The notes beneath the pieces were generated by a model that saw nothing but the letters and a program-made list of their open reading frames with translations, had not been told where the DNA came from and ran no database searches. Position numbers and translations under genes: made by a program. 43,557 bases of DNA from Bacillota bacterium (GTDB lineage Bacteria > Bacillota > Clostridia > Saccharofermentanales > DTU023), in assembly GCA_023426575.1 (NCBI GenBank), contig JAFAAL010000039.1, forward strand, positions 1 to 43,557, in the 5' to 3' direction. Position 1 is the first letter of the stretch. The number at the start of each line of letters is the position of its first letter. Positions 14,674 through 23,181 of the stretch are shown in pieces.

Positions 14674-15516
14674 TTGTCTAGGGAAGTTCAAGTATCCGAA
14701 CTCGTGCCGATCATCCGTCAAATGTGTATCCAGGTCAATCGCGTCTTGCCATGTGATGTCCGCCGTGCCATCGAATCACGGCGTCAGGCAGAGCGCTTTG
14801 AGACTGCGGCGACTGTTTTGGATGACATCATTGAAAATTATCACATCGCCGATCAGACACAGGTGCCGATCTGTCAAGATACAGGTCTCGCCTGTGTCTT
14901 TTTAGATCTGGGGCAAGATGTCCACCTCGTCGGAAATATCGAGGAAGCGGTCAACGAGGGCGTCCGCCAGGGCTATGCCGATGGCTACCTCCGCAAGTCC
15001 GTCGTCGGCGATCCCCTGCGCCGAGTCAACACGGGGGACAACACCCCTGCGATCATCTACTATCGCCTCGTGCCAGGGGATAAGATCAAGATCAGTCTCG
15101 CCACCAAGGGATTCGGCTCTGAGAACATGTCTCAGCTCAAGATGCTGCGCCCGGCGGACGGTCTACAAGGCGTCAAGGACTTTGTCCTCAAGGTCGTCCG
15201 TGATGCCGGTCCCAATCCCTGTCCGCCAATAATCGTCGGCGTCGGCATCGGGGGCAACTTCGACCGTGCCGCCGAGATGGCCAAGCGCAGCCTCCTCCGC
15301 GAGACGGGCGCTCCCAATCCCGACCCCTTCTATGCCGAGCTCGAGGCTGAACTGCTCTCAGAGATCAATGAGCTCGGTATCGGGCCGATGGGATTCGGTG
15401 GGATGAGCACTTGTCTGGCCGTCGCCATCGAGGCCCTGCCCACGCATATCGCAGGCCTGCCCGTCGCTGTCAACATCCAGTGCCATGCGGCCCGCCATAT
15501 AGAGGAGGTCTACTAA
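14674..15516 (+). CDS. Class I fumarase/mesaconase, alpha subunit
   Basis: A 280-residue alpha subunit of a two-subunit class I (iron-sulfur) hydro-lyase of the FumA/TtdA family. In this operon the likely reaction is mesaconate hydration to (S)-citramalate, step three of the methylaspartate pathway; fumarate hydratase is the alternative. Cluster cysteines are in VPICQDTG (Cys67), NPCPPIIVG and GMSTCLAV. Conserved stretches are GDNTPAIIYY, KGFGSENMS and GVGIGGNFDRAA. The TTG at 14674 follows AGGAGG by 7 bases; upstream ATG and GTG codons in frame overlap the promoter and lack a ribosome binding site. The stop overlaps the beta ATG as TAATG. Confidence 0.88.
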   Translation: MSREVQVSELVPIIRQMCIQVNRVLPCDVRRAIESRRQAERFETAATVLDDIIENYHIADQTQVPICQDTGLACVFLDLGQDVHLVGNIEEAVNEGVRQGYADGYLRKSVVGDPLRRVNTGDNTPAIIYYRLVPGDKIKISLATKGFGSENMSQLKMLRPADGLQGVKDFVLKVVRDAGPNPCPPIIVGVGIGGNFDRAAEMAKRSLLRETGAPNPDPFYAELEAELLSEINELGIGPMGFGGMSTCLAVAIEALPTHIAGLPVAVNIQCHAARHIEEVY

Positions 15517-16121
15517 TGCGCCGTGAGATCATTGCACCTCTCTCGCCTGAAGTGGCCAGATCCCTGCGCGCTGGCGATCGCGTGCTCCTCTCCGGGACCA
15601 TCTACACCTCGCGCGATGCGGGTCATCTCCGCTTTGTCCAGGCCATGGATCGCGGTGAGGAACTGCCCTTTCCCGTGGAGGGTTCAGTCATCTACTACGT
15701 CGGGCCGACGCCCGCAGCTCCCGGCCAGGTGATCGGCTCTGCCGGCCCCACGACATCCTACCGCATGGACCCCTATTCGCCGCGACTGATCCGCGCGGGT
15801 CAGCTCGGGATGATTGGCAAGGGCAAGCGCTCTCCAGAAGTCATCGAGGCGATGCGCAAATGCGGCGCTGTCTACTTCGGCGCCATCGGTGGGGCAGGGG
15901 CCCTGCTGGCCAAGTCGATCGTCGCCTCGGAGGTCATCGCCTATGAAGATCTCGGAGCTGAGGCCCTGCGCAAATTAACCGTCCATCAGATGCCGCTGCT
16001 CGTCGTCATCGACAGTCTCGGCAATAATTTATATGAGACTGGACCGCTGCAGTTCAAGCAGCAGATCCAAGCTGAAGAGGCCGCCCAACACGGCCTAGAT
16101 AGGGAGCTTAACAATGAGTAA
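15516..16121 (+). CDS. Class I fumarase/mesaconase, beta subunit
   Basis: A 201-residue beta subunit of the same hydro-lyase (FumA C-terminal/TtdB type). It begins LRAGDRVLLSGTIYTSRDAGHLR (residues about 17-39), a conserved substrate-binding stretch with the TSRDAGH motif. It continues with IYYVGPTPAAPGQVIGSAGPTTSYRMD, MIGKGKR and CGAVYFGAIGGAGALLAKSI, all usual for the family. ATG 15516 overlaps the alpha stop by one base, so translation is coupled. Its own end overlaps glmS by 8 bases. Together with alpha it forms the iron-sulfur enzyme of step three in glutamate breakdown (inference from operon). Confidence 0.88.
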   Translation: MRREIIAPLSPEVARSLRAGDRVLLSGTIYTSRDAGHLRFVQAMDRGEELPFPVEGSVIYYVGPTPAAPGQVIGSAGPTTSYRMDPYSPRLIRAGQLGMIGKGKRSPEVIEAMRKCGAVYFGAIGGAGALLAKSIVASEVIAYEDLGAEALRKLTVHQMPLLVVIDSLGNNLYETGPLQFKQQIQAEEAAQHGLDRELNNE

Positions 16122-16530
16122 TGGCAAGCACCTGGTCATCGGCGTCATCGGCGCCGATGTCCATGCCGTCGGCATCCGCATTCTCGACTTCGCCTTCCGT
16201 GAGGCGGGTTTTGAGGTGACCAATCTCGGTGTCATGGTCGCTCAGGAGGAATACATCCGCGCCGCCATCGAGACAGACGCAGATGCCATCATCGTCTCAT
16301 CTTTGTATGGTCACGGCGAGCTCGACTGCCGCGGCATGAGACAGAAGTGCGAAGAGGCCGGCATCGGCGATATCCTGCTCTACGTCGGGGGGAATATCGT
16401 CGTCGGCAAGCAGCCCTTTGACGAAGTGGAAAAGCGCTTCCTCGACATGGGCTTCAACCGGGCCTTCCCCCCTGGGACAGATCCCCAGGTGACCATTGAC
16501 TGCCTCAAGCAGGACCTCAAAGTCGAGTAG
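16114..16530 (+). CDS. glmS: Methylaspartate (glutamate) mutase, small S subunit
   Basis: The 138-residue cobalamin-binding subunit of adenosylcobalamin-dependent glutamate mutase, which interconverts L-glutamate and (2S,3S)-3-methylaspartate. The Rossmann-like fold starts KHLVIGVIGADVHAVGIRILD with the DxHxxG motif (Asp15, His17, Gly20); His17 would replace dimethylbenzimidazole as lower cobalt ligand. Further binding loops are SSLYGHGE and YVGGNIVVGK. Length is typical. It overlaps the upstream gene by 8 bases and lies 3 bases before glmL. The symbol also names an unrelated glucosamine synthase; mutS/mamA are alternatives. Confidence 0.95.
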   Translation: MSNGKHLVIGVIGADVHAVGIRILDFAFREAGFEVTNLGVMVAQEEYIRAAIETDADAIIVSSLYGHGELDCRGMRQKCEEAGIGDILLYVGGNIVVGKQPFDEVEKRFLDMGFNRAFPPGTDPQVTIDCLKQDLKVE

Positions 16531-16533
16531 ACG

Positions 16534-17913
16534 ATGTCTGCCTATTACATTCTCGCAGATTTTGGCTCCACTTGGACCAAGTTGACGGCCGTCGACTGCC
16601 ACAAGAGAGAAATCATCGGCACGGCGACGGCGTACACGACGATTCAGACGGGCATCGAGCACGGCCTCGCTGAGGCACAGGCCAAACTCGAGGCGATGAT
16701 TCCTGGATTGGACGCGGCGGAATTCCGAGCCTGCTCTTCAGCAGCCGGAGGTCTACGCATGATGGTGGCCGGTCTCGTCCCTGAACTGACTGGAGAGGCC
16801 GCTCGCCTGGCGGCGCTCGGCGCCGGTGCCAAGATCATCGGAATTTTCAGCCACGAGCTGACGGATGAGGATCTCGATCAGATTCGCGAGGCCAAGCCAG
16901 AGATCTTTCTCCTGACGGGTGGGACGGACGGTGGCAACAAGAGCTGCCTGATCAATAATGCGGAGGCGCTCCGTGAAATTGATCCGAAATTTCCTATCGT
17001 CATCGCCGGCAATCGCTCCGCCGCCCGCGAGGTCTCGCGTATCTTGGACGGACTCGATTTTCACATCTGCCCCAATGTGATGCCGCGACTCGGTGAGATA
17101 CAGATTACTGAGGTGCAGGACAAGATCCGAGAGATTTTTCTCGCAGAGATCATCCAGGCCAAGGGGCTGAGCAAGATTCAGAGCATGCTCGACCACATCC
17201 TCTTGCCGACGCCCTCTGCCATTCTCAGTGCCATGGAGCTCCTCGCCCAGGGCTGTGAGACAGAGCGGGGCATTGGCGATCTCGTCGCCGTCGATCTCGG
17301 CGGTGCGACGACCGATGTCTATTCCCTGGCGGAGGGGGCTCCCGCGACGATGAACACCGTTCTCAAGGGGATTCCTGAACCCTACGCCAAGCGAACTGTC
17401 GAGGGCGATCTCGGCATGCGCTATTCCCTGCAGGGGATTATTGATGCTGCCGGTCTCAGTGAGATTTCAGCCCTGTCGGGCCTCAGTCCCGAGGCGATCA
17501 CTGAGCTGGCCGAGGATCTCAAGGCCCACACCGATAAACTTCCCGAGACCCCTGAGCTGAAAGCGCTGGATGAGGCTTTGGCCAAGGCGGCCATCGATAT
17601 TGCCGTCACGCGCCACGCGGGTCAGCTCGAGGAGGTCTATACGCCCGTCGGCAAGGTCTATGCCCAGACGGGCAAGGATCTGCGCCATGTCTCTCGACTC
17701 GTCGTCACGGGCGGGGCCATTGTGCGCGTGCCCGAGGCCGCCGAGATTGCCGCGGCGGCGTTCTATGATCCCAGAGAACCCAATGCCCTCAAACCGCGGC
17801 ATTGTGAGATATTGATCGATCGCAAGTACATCCTCTCGGCCATGGGCGTACTCGCCCAGAGTGAGCCAGAACTTGCGCTCAGCATCATGAAGAAGGAGCT
17901 AGTCCATGAGTGA
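16534..17913 (+). CDS. glmL: GlmL/MutL, glutamate mutase-associated ATPase
   Basis: A 459-residue MutL-type protein encoded between the two mutase subunits, as in other methylaspartate operons. It has an actin/Hsp70-like ATPase fold: the phosphate-1 loop is LADFGSTWTKLTAVD (8-22), and a second loop is VAVDLGGATTDVYSL (about 249-263). FLLTGGTDGGN and VVTGGAIVRVPE are likely adenosine-binding loops. Its function is inferred to be reactivation or repair of the cobalamin-inactivated mutase. The stop overlaps glmE by 8 bases. Confidence 0.92.
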   Translation: MSAYYILADFGSTWTKLTAVDCHKREIIGTATAYTTIQTGIEHGLAEAQAKLEAMIPGLDAAEFRACSSAAGGLRMMVAGLVPELTGEAARLAALGAGAKIIGIFSHELTDEDLDQIREAKPEIFLLTGGTDGGNKSCLINNAEALREIDPKFPIVIAGNRSAAREVSRILDGLDFHICPNVMPRLGEIQITEVQDKIREIFLAEIIQAKGLSKIQSMLDHILLPTPSAILSAMELLAQGCETERGIGDLVAVDLGGATTDVYSLAEGAPATMNTVLKGIPEPYAKRTVEGDLGMRYSLQGIIDAAGLSEISALSGLSPEAITELAEDLKAHTDKLPETPELKALDEALAKAAIDIAVTRHAGQLEEVYTPVGKVYAQTGKDLRHVSRLVVTGGAIVRVPEAAEIAAAAFYDPREPNALKPRHCEILIDRKYILSAMGVLAQSEPELALSIMKKELVHE

Positions 17914-19378
17914 GATTAGAAACAAGCGATTGAGTGATGATCTCTTCTATGAGATTCGTCGCGAGATCCTCGGCCAGTGGCCCACCGGTCAGGAGGTCCA
18001 CGACATCGCGGAGGGGATTGAGTATCAGAAGACGATTCCCGCAGAGAAGAACTTTACCAAGGCGCTGAACCAGGCCAAGGCCGAGGGCAGGACTCTCGTT
18101 CAGCCCCGTGCAGGTGTCGCCCTGATCGACAAGCAGATCGAGCTATTGAACTTCCTCGCCAATGAGGGAGAGGCCGATCTTCTGCCGTCGACGATTGACT
18201 CGTATACGCGTCAGAATCGCTATGAAGAGGCCAGAATTGGCATCGAGGAGAGCGAGAAGACTGGCAAGTCTATGCTGAATGGCTTCCCGGCGGTCAACCA
18301 CGGAGTGCAGGGCTGTCGCCAATTGACCGAAAATCTCACCAAGCCCGTCCAAGTGCGTCACGGCACCCCCGATGCCAGGCTCCTGACGGAAATTACTTAT
18401 GCGGGGGGCTTTACCTCTTATGAGGGCGGTGGGATCTCTTACAATATTCCCTATGCCAAGAACGTCCCTATGGAGCGGACGATTGCCGACTGGCAGTATA
18501 TCGATCGCCTGACGGGCATCTACGAAGAGGGTGGGGTCTCGATCAATCGCGAGCCTTACGGCCCTCTGACAGGGACGCTTGTCCCGCCCTTTGTCAGCCA
18601 TTCGGTCGCCATCATCGAGGCGCTCCTCGCCGCTGAGCAGGGTGTCAAGAACGTCACCGTCGGTTACGGCCAGTGCGGCAACCTCGTCCAGGACGTCGCG
18701 GCCCTCCAGACGCTTCAGGATCTGACGGATGAGTATCTCCGCCGCTATGGCTACGGCGACGTCACCGTGACGACCGTCCTCCACCAGTGGATGGGCGGCT
18801 TCCCGCAAGATGAGGCCAAGGCCTTTGCCGTTATTTCTTGGGGCTCGGTCGTTGCCGCGCTCTCTCACGCGACCAAGGTCATCGTCAAGACGCCTCATGA
18901 GGCGATGGGCGTGCCGACCAAGGAGGCCAATGCCGAGGGTCTGCGCTGTACCAAGCAGATCATCAACATGCTGGGCGACCAGAGTCTCGACGTCAATTCA
19001 CTGATCGACGAGAAGCACATCATTTCCGAAGAGACGCGCTGTGTCGTCGACCGCTGCTTCGAGCTCGGTGAGGGCGACATCGCGATTGGCACAATCCGTG
19101 CCGTCGAATCAGGCGTCCTCGACATCCCCTGGGCGCCCTCGCGCTACAATCGTGGACGCATGCTCCCAGCCCGTGACAACAACGGCGCCATCCGCATCTT
19201 CAACGTCGGCGATGTGCCGTTCACTCAAGATCTCATCGACTTCCATCGCCAGAAGATGGAGGAGCGTGCCAAATATGAGAAGCGCGATGCCTCCTTCCAG
19301 ATGGTCATCGACGATGTGTATGCAATCTCGAAGGGTCGACTCGTCGGCCGGCCTGGACATGTATTAGGCAGAGCCTAG
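17906..19378 (+). CDS. glmE: Methylaspartate (glutamate) mutase, E subunit
   Basis: The 490-residue catalytic TIM-barrel subunit of glutamate mutase. With GlmS and adenosylcobalamin it rearranges glutamate to 3-methylaspartate by a radical mechanism. Typical stretches are LVQPRAGVALIDKQIELLNFL (about 60-80), LNGFPAVNHGVQGCRQL, VRHGTPDARLLTEITYAGGFTSYEGGGISYNIPYAK with substrate-binding arginines, TVGYGQCGNLVQDVAAL and HQWMGGFPQDEAKAF. Start ATG 17906 follows AAGAAGGAG inside the end of glmL. Length is normal. It is followed 12 bases later by mal. Confidence 0.96.
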   Translation: MSEIRNKRLSDDLFYEIRREILGQWPTGQEVHDIAEGIEYQKTIPAEKNFTKALNQAKAEGRTLVQPRAGVALIDKQIELLNFLANEGEADLLPSTIDSYTRQNRYEEARIGIEESEKTGKSMLNGFPAVNHGVQGCRQLTENLTKPVQVRHGTPDARLLTEITYAGGFTSYEGGGISYNIPYAKNVPMERTIADWQYIDRLTGIYEEGGVSINREPYGPLTGTLVPPFVSHSVAIIEALLAAEQGVKNVTVGYGQCGNLVQDVAALQTLQDLTDEYLRRYGYGDVTVTTVLHQWMGGFPQDEAKAFAVISWGSVVAALSHATKVIVKTPHEAMGVPTKEANAEGLRCTKQIINMLGDQSLDVNSLIDEKHIISEETRCVVDRCFELGEGDIAIGTIRAVESGVLDIPWAPSRYNRGRMLPARDNNGAIRIFNVGDVPFTQDLIDFHRQKMEERAKYEKRDASFQMVIDDVYAISKGRLVGRPGHVLGRA

Positions 19379-19390
19379 AAAGAGGAAAAC

Positions 19391-20632
19391 ATGAAAGTAA
19401 CGAAGGCAATTCTCTCCCCAGGTCGCACAGGTTTCTACTTTGACGATCAGAAGGCGATCAAGGACGGCGTCGAGACCGACGGCTTCAACTATGTCGGCGA
19501 GGTCAAGACAGCTGGCTTCACCGCGGTTCGTCAGGCCGGAGAATCGATCTGTATCCAACTCGTCCTCGAAGACGGGGAGATCGCCTATGGCGACTGTGCC
19601 GCCGTGCAGTACTCTGGCGCGGGCGGTCGCGATCCGCTCTTCCTCGCCGCCGACTTTATCCCTGTCGTCCAAGAGGTCCTCGACCGCTTCGTCGTCGGCC
19701 AGGAGTTGAAGAGCTTTAGAGAGCTGATGAAAGAGATTGAGGCCTACGAACACGAGGGCAAGAAACTGCACACAGCTATTCGCTACGGTGTCTCCCAGGC
19801 TGTCCTCGACGCCGTGGCCAAGAGCCAGAAGAAGCTGCCCTGTGAGATCGTCGCCGACGAATATGAGCTGCCTCTAGAGCCCAAGGAACTCGCGATCTTC
19901 ACCCAGTCCGGTGACAATCGCTACGAGAACGCCGATAAGATGATTATCAAGGGCGTGCCAGTGTTGCCCCATGCCCTGATCAACAACGTCAAGCAAAAGC
20001 TCGGCGAGAGGGGGGAATTGCTGCTCGACTACGTCCGCTGGCTCAAGGAGCGCATCGAGACACACAGAAGCGATGAGAATTATGCACCCATTCTGCACAT
20101 CGATGTCTATGGGACGATTGGCATGGCCTTTGGCGTCGACAATGTCGGAGCCATGGCCGACTATATCGAGGAGCTCGCTCGTGCGGCCGCGCCCTTTAAG
20201 CTGCGCATTGAGGGACCGATGGATGCTGGCTCCCGCGAGGATCAGATCCGCTGCCTCGCCAACTTGACCGCTGAACTCGATCAGAGAAAGTGCGACGTCC
20301 AGCTGGTCGCTGATGAATGGTGTAACACGCTCGAGGATGTCCGTGACTTCGTCGATGCAGGAGCAGGTCACATGATCCAGATCAAGACGCCTGACCTCGG
20401 CGGCATCCAGAATACGATCGAGGCCGTCCTCTACTGCCGTGAGAATGGCAGAGCGGCCTATCAGGGCGGCACCTGCAATGAGACCGATCGCTCTTCTCAG
20501 ATCTGTGTCCAGATCGCCATGGCCTCGCGTCCCGACCAGATCCTGGCCAAGCCAGGTATGGGCGTCGATGAGGGCTACATGATCGTCTATAACGAGATGC
20601 AGAGAATCATCGCCTATCTCCAGGCCAAGTAA
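19391..20632 (+). CDS. mal: Methylaspartate ammonia-lyase
   Basis: A 413-residue enolase-superfamily enzyme that removes ammonia from 3-methylaspartate to give mesaconate. Catalytic residues align within one position of the Clostridium tetanomorphum enzyme: His194 (VLPHAL), Mg2+ ligands Asp238 (HIDVYG), Glu274 (LRIEGP) and Asp308 (VADEW), and the base Lys332 (IQIKTPDLGG). GGTCNETDRSSQ near the C-terminus is the substrate loop. ATG 19391 follows AGAGGAAAA. It is the last gene before the strong terminator at 20651. Gene order hydratase-S-L-E-lyase puts steps one to three in one transcript. Confidence 0.97.
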   Translation: MKVTKAILSPGRTGFYFDDQKAIKDGVETDGFNYVGEVKTAGFTAVRQAGESICIQLVLEDGEIAYGDCAAVQYSGAGGRDPLFLAADFIPVVQEVLDRFVVGQELKSFRELMKEIEAYEHEGKKLHTAIRYGVSQAVLDAVAKSQKKLPCEIVADEYELPLEPKELAIFTQSGDNRYENADKMIIKGVPVLPHALINNVKQKLGERGELLLDYVRWLKERIETHRSDENYAPILHIDVYGTIGMAFGVDNVGAMADYIEELARAAAPFKLRIEGPMDAGSREDQIRCLANLTAELDQRKCDVQLVADEWCNTLEDVRDFVDAGAGHMIQIKTPDLGGIQNTIEAVLYCRENGRAAYQGGTCNETDRSSQICVQIAMASRPDQILAKPGMGVDEGYMIVYNEMQRIIAYLQAK

Positions 20633-20650
20633 ATCGAAAGATCAGAAAAG

Positions 20651-20685
20651 AAGCCCCGGTCAGCTGCTGGCCGGGGCTTTTTTTT
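20651..20685. terminator. Bidirectional terminator between mal and the MFS gene
   Basis: AAGCCCCGG pairs with CCGGGGCTT, extended inward by CAG/CTG, and is followed by a run of eight further T. The convergent MFS gene stops at 20698, so it probably serves both, though A-richness on the left is weaker than the T-run on the right. Confidence 0.9.
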
Positions 20686-20697
20686 ATATCATTTTGA

Positions 20698-21936
20698 CTA
20701 GGCTTCGAGATCGATCTCGCTGAGCTTGACAGCTGCTGTGCTCTCGCCGTGTCGCACGCCGAACATCGCAAATGCCGCGAGTGCAAAGGCGATCAGCGCG
20801 TAGATGAAGAGGAGGCCGTAGTTGCCCGTCAGATCCCGGATCCAGCCGAAGAGGATGGGACTTGCGATCGAGGCGGAGAAGGAGGCGAAGTAGTAGAAGC
20901 CAGTGAACTCGCCGATCTTCTCGCGGCCTGCGAGCTCGACGACCATCGGCAGCGAGTTGATGTTGACGCAGGCCCAGCCGATGCCGCCGATGAGGAGCAG
21001 AATGAGGATCAAGCTGGTCGACTGGAGAAAGAGGATTGGGAAGAAGCAGCTGATCAGGATGGCGAGCCCAGTGAGAATGGTCCGCTTGCGGCCGAGCTTG
21101 CCGGCGACGAGGGCGGCTGGGAAGGCAAAGGCGACAAAGGAGAGGGAGAAGGCCGTCAGCATCATCGTCGCGCGTCCTGCGCTGACGCCCAGTTTATTAA
21201 CGGCGTAGAGGGTAAAGAAGGTCTCGATGGCGTTATAGGCGGCGAACCAGAAGAAGATCGCGGCGAGGATCAGGATGAGGGAGCGCAGCTCGGAGCCGCT
21301 GAGATGGAGTTTCTGCTTCTCTTTCTTGAGCTCGATCAGGTTCTCGGTGCGCGCGCTCGCAGGCTCACGGATGAAGAGGAGGAGCATGGCGAGGGCCAGG
21401 CACATCGTGATGGCACCCATGAGGAAGGAGAGGCGGTTCGTCGGATCATGGGTCGCGAGTTTGCCCCCGACGAAAAAGGCGATGATCGAGCCGATGCCGC
21501 CCATGAGATTGATCAGGCCGTTGGCCTTGCTCCGCAGGGGCGGGGGCGTCAGGTCGGGCATCAGGGCGATGACGGGGGAGCGCCAGAGCGACATGAAGAA
21601 GTTGAAGAGGATGATCGTCAGCATCATCATCAGGAGCGACTGAGCCCTCGGAATCAGGGCAAAGAGCAGCGCCGAGATGGGGAGAGCAAAGAGAATCCAG
21701 GGCATACGCCGGCCCATCTTCGTGCTCGTCCGATCGGAGAGTGTCCCGATCAGGGGCTGGAAGACGACGCCGAAGATGTTGTCGATCGTCATGATGATTC
21801 CGATGCTGCCCGTGCTGAGCAAAAAGCGGCTCTCGAGCATAGTGGGGACGAGGGCATTGTAGAGGCTCCAGGCAAGGCTCGAGGCGAGGAAGCCGAAGCC
21901 GAGGAGGAGCGTCTTCTGATAGTTGAGTTTAGGCAT
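20698..21936 (-). CDS. MFS transporter, SLC45/GPH-like
   Basis: A 412-residue major facilitator with twelve predicted helices. The loop between helices 2 and 3 reads FQPLIGTLSDRTSTKMGRRMPWIL, a pattern shared by SLC45-like and GPH-type sugar carriers, and helix 4 follows with FNFFMSLWRSPVIALMPDL. A charged central loop (about 195-215) separates the halves. A glycoside or other organic solute is likely, but no substrate can be named. ATG 21936 follows GGAG. Its promoter overlaps that of the divergent kinase gene. It faces the glutamate operon across a shared terminator, which by itself does not imply a functional link. Confidence 0.8.
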   Translation of the reverse strand: MPKLNYQKTLLLGFGFLASSLAWSLYNALVPTMLESRFLLSTGSIGIIMTIDNIFGVVFQPLIGTLSDRTSTKMGRRMPWILFALPISALLFALIPRAQSLLMMMLTIILFNFFMSLWRSPVIALMPDLTPPPLRSKANGLINLMGGIGSIIAFFVGGKLATHDPTNRLSFLMGAITMCLALAMLLLFIREPASARTENLIELKKEKQKLHLSGSELRSLILILAAIFFWFAAYNAIETFFTLYAVNKLGVSAGRATMMLTAFSLSFVAFAFPAALVAGKLGRKRTILTGLAILISCFFPILFLQSTSLILILLLIGGIGWACVNINSLPMVVELAGREKIGEFTGFYYFASFSASIASPILFGWIRDLTGNYGLLFIYALIAFALAAFAMFGVRHGESTAAVKLSEIDLEA

Positions 21937-21972
21937 GTCTGGATCTCCGTGACGATGTTTTCAGCTCGCCCT

Positions 21973-22001
21973 TTGGGCAAAAGCCTCACGCATGGTAATA
22001 T
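21973..22001 (+). promoter_or_regulatory. Promoter candidate for the uridine-kinase-like gene
   Basis: TTGGGC (21973-21978), 17 bases, TAATAT (21996-22001). It shares its -10 bases with the minus-strand promoter at 21997-22026. Confidence 0.45.
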
Positions 22002-22026
22002 ACAGCTTACGAGACGATGATTGCAA
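21997..22026 (-). promoter_or_regulatory. Promoter candidate for the MFS gene
   Basis: Minus-strand TTGCAA (22021-22026), 18 bases, TATATT (21997-22002), upstream of the ATG at 21936. Confidence 0.55.
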
Positions 22027-22066
22027 GCTCAGAGCTTCTCTGATCGTCCTGTTTAAGGAGTGTTTT

Positions 22067-23059
22067 ATGGCGAAATTACAAGATCGACTGACTATCACGG
22101 CGGATGAATTGGCCGAGATGATCCGCAATTACGACTATCCAGATTATGCTGCGGCCTGTGAGGAATATTACTCACGTCAATTAGAGCAGCTGATCCAGGA
22201 TCTCGCAGCCCGAGACTCTCTCAGCTTCGTTCTCATCTCTGGCCCGACCAATTCGGGAAAGACAACGACGACGATGAGACTGCAGGCCGAGCTCAACCGT
22301 CTGGGTCACGAGTGCAAGATGATCTCCCTCGACGACTACTACATCGAGGGGGCCGTGCGCTACGATGACGAGGGCCGGCCTGACTTCGAATCCCTCGATA
22401 CGATTTCTCTCAATCTTCTGGCCGAGGACCTCCGCCTCCTCCAGGAGGGCAAGGCTGCCTGGGTGCCTCACTTTGACTTCAAGACACGGACGCGCATCTA
22501 TGATCGCAAGCAGAAAGTTCAGCTCAGAAAGGGCGATATCATCCTGGTCGAGGGACTGCATGCCCTGGCCGACGAGATCCGCCGGCAGCTGAGTCCTGAG
22601 CGCAGCTTCGGCATCATGCTCATGCCGCATGTCGAGCTCGAGACGCGCAGCGGCAATATCGACAGTGAGATGACGCGAAAGATTCGCCGCATGCACCGCG
22701 ACAATCTCCACCGCAATACCAGACCGCTGGAAAACTTGGACTTCTGGCCCATGGTCGCCTGGGCTGAGGAAACCTTTGTCCCGGCTTATCTCGAGAGTGC
22801 AGACCTCCACCTCAATACAGCACTGCCCTATGAATATGCGCTGCTCGGCCCAGCTGTCAAGGATCTCCTCCTCCAGGATCTGGCGGCCTATGAAGAGGGG
22901 ACACTGCGCAAGTCGCCCAACGTGCGCGATGACCTCTTTTACGCCAATATTGAGCGGACGGTGGCCGAGGCGCGTGACCTCCTTGCCATCCTTGCGGGTC
23001 TGCCCCGCGGAGATCGTCGCGTCGTGCCGAACAACTCTGTCCTCAATGAGTTTTTATAG
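22067..23059 (+). CDS. Uridine kinase/phosphoribulokinase-like P-loop kinase
   Basis: A 330-residue protein of the uridine kinase/phosphoribulokinase family. The P-loop is LISGPTNSGKTTTTMRL (about residues 58-74), followed by ISLDDYYIEG (about 90-99), the conserved D-D-Y-Y of uridine kinases, and VPHFDFKTRTR and DIILVEGLHAL further on. An unusual N-terminal stretch of about 55 residues (an amphipathic EEYYSRQLEQLIQDLAARD) precedes the kinase domain. Related nucleoside kinases in Clostridia often carry such an extension or a TGS-like domain. ATG 22067 follows TTTAAGGAG. Nucleoside salvage is likely, but the substrate is unproven. Confidence 0.8.
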   Translation: MAKLQDRLTITADELAEMIRNYDYPDYAAACEEYYSRQLEQLIQDLAARDSLSFVLISGPTNSGKTTTTMRLQAELNRLGHECKMISLDDYYIEGAVRYDDEGRPDFESLDTISLNLLAEDLRLLQEGKAAWVPHFDFKTRTRIYDRKQKVQLRKGDIILVEGLHALADEIRRQLSPERSFGIMLMPHVELETRSGNIDSEMTRKIRRMHRDNLHRNTRPLENLDFWPMVAWAEETFVPAYLESADLHLNTALPYEYALLGPAVKDLLLQDLAAYEEGTLRKSPNVRDDLFYANIERTVAEARDLLAILAGLPRGDRRVVPNNSVLNEFL

Positions 23060-23093
23060 GATTATTCAGCTTGATACTCTAGTTACTGAAAAG

Positions 23094-23160
23094 CAGTCCA
23101 GGACTGATTATCCTAGCCTTAAATTGAAGTGGCATAGCTTCGTCCTAGTTCCGCCACTTC
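23094..23160 (+). other. Two inverted repeats in the thioredoxin leader
   Basis: CAGTCC-A-GGACTG (23094-23106) is a perfect 6-bp palindrome around one base. GAAGTGGC (23126-23133) is exactly repeated in inverse as GCCACTTC (23153-23160), ending 10 bases before the AAGGAGG of the thioredoxin gene. The first could be an operator; the second an mRNA stem near the ribosome binding site. No clean promoter is seen between 23060 and 23181. Confidence 0.5.
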
Positions 23161-23181
23161 TTACCTAATAAGGAGGAATTT

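Noticed and set aside
20749..22020. Plus-strand frame of 423 codons opposite the MFS gene
   Set aside because: Glu/Asp/Arg-rich product typical of antisense to membrane helices; no start signal.
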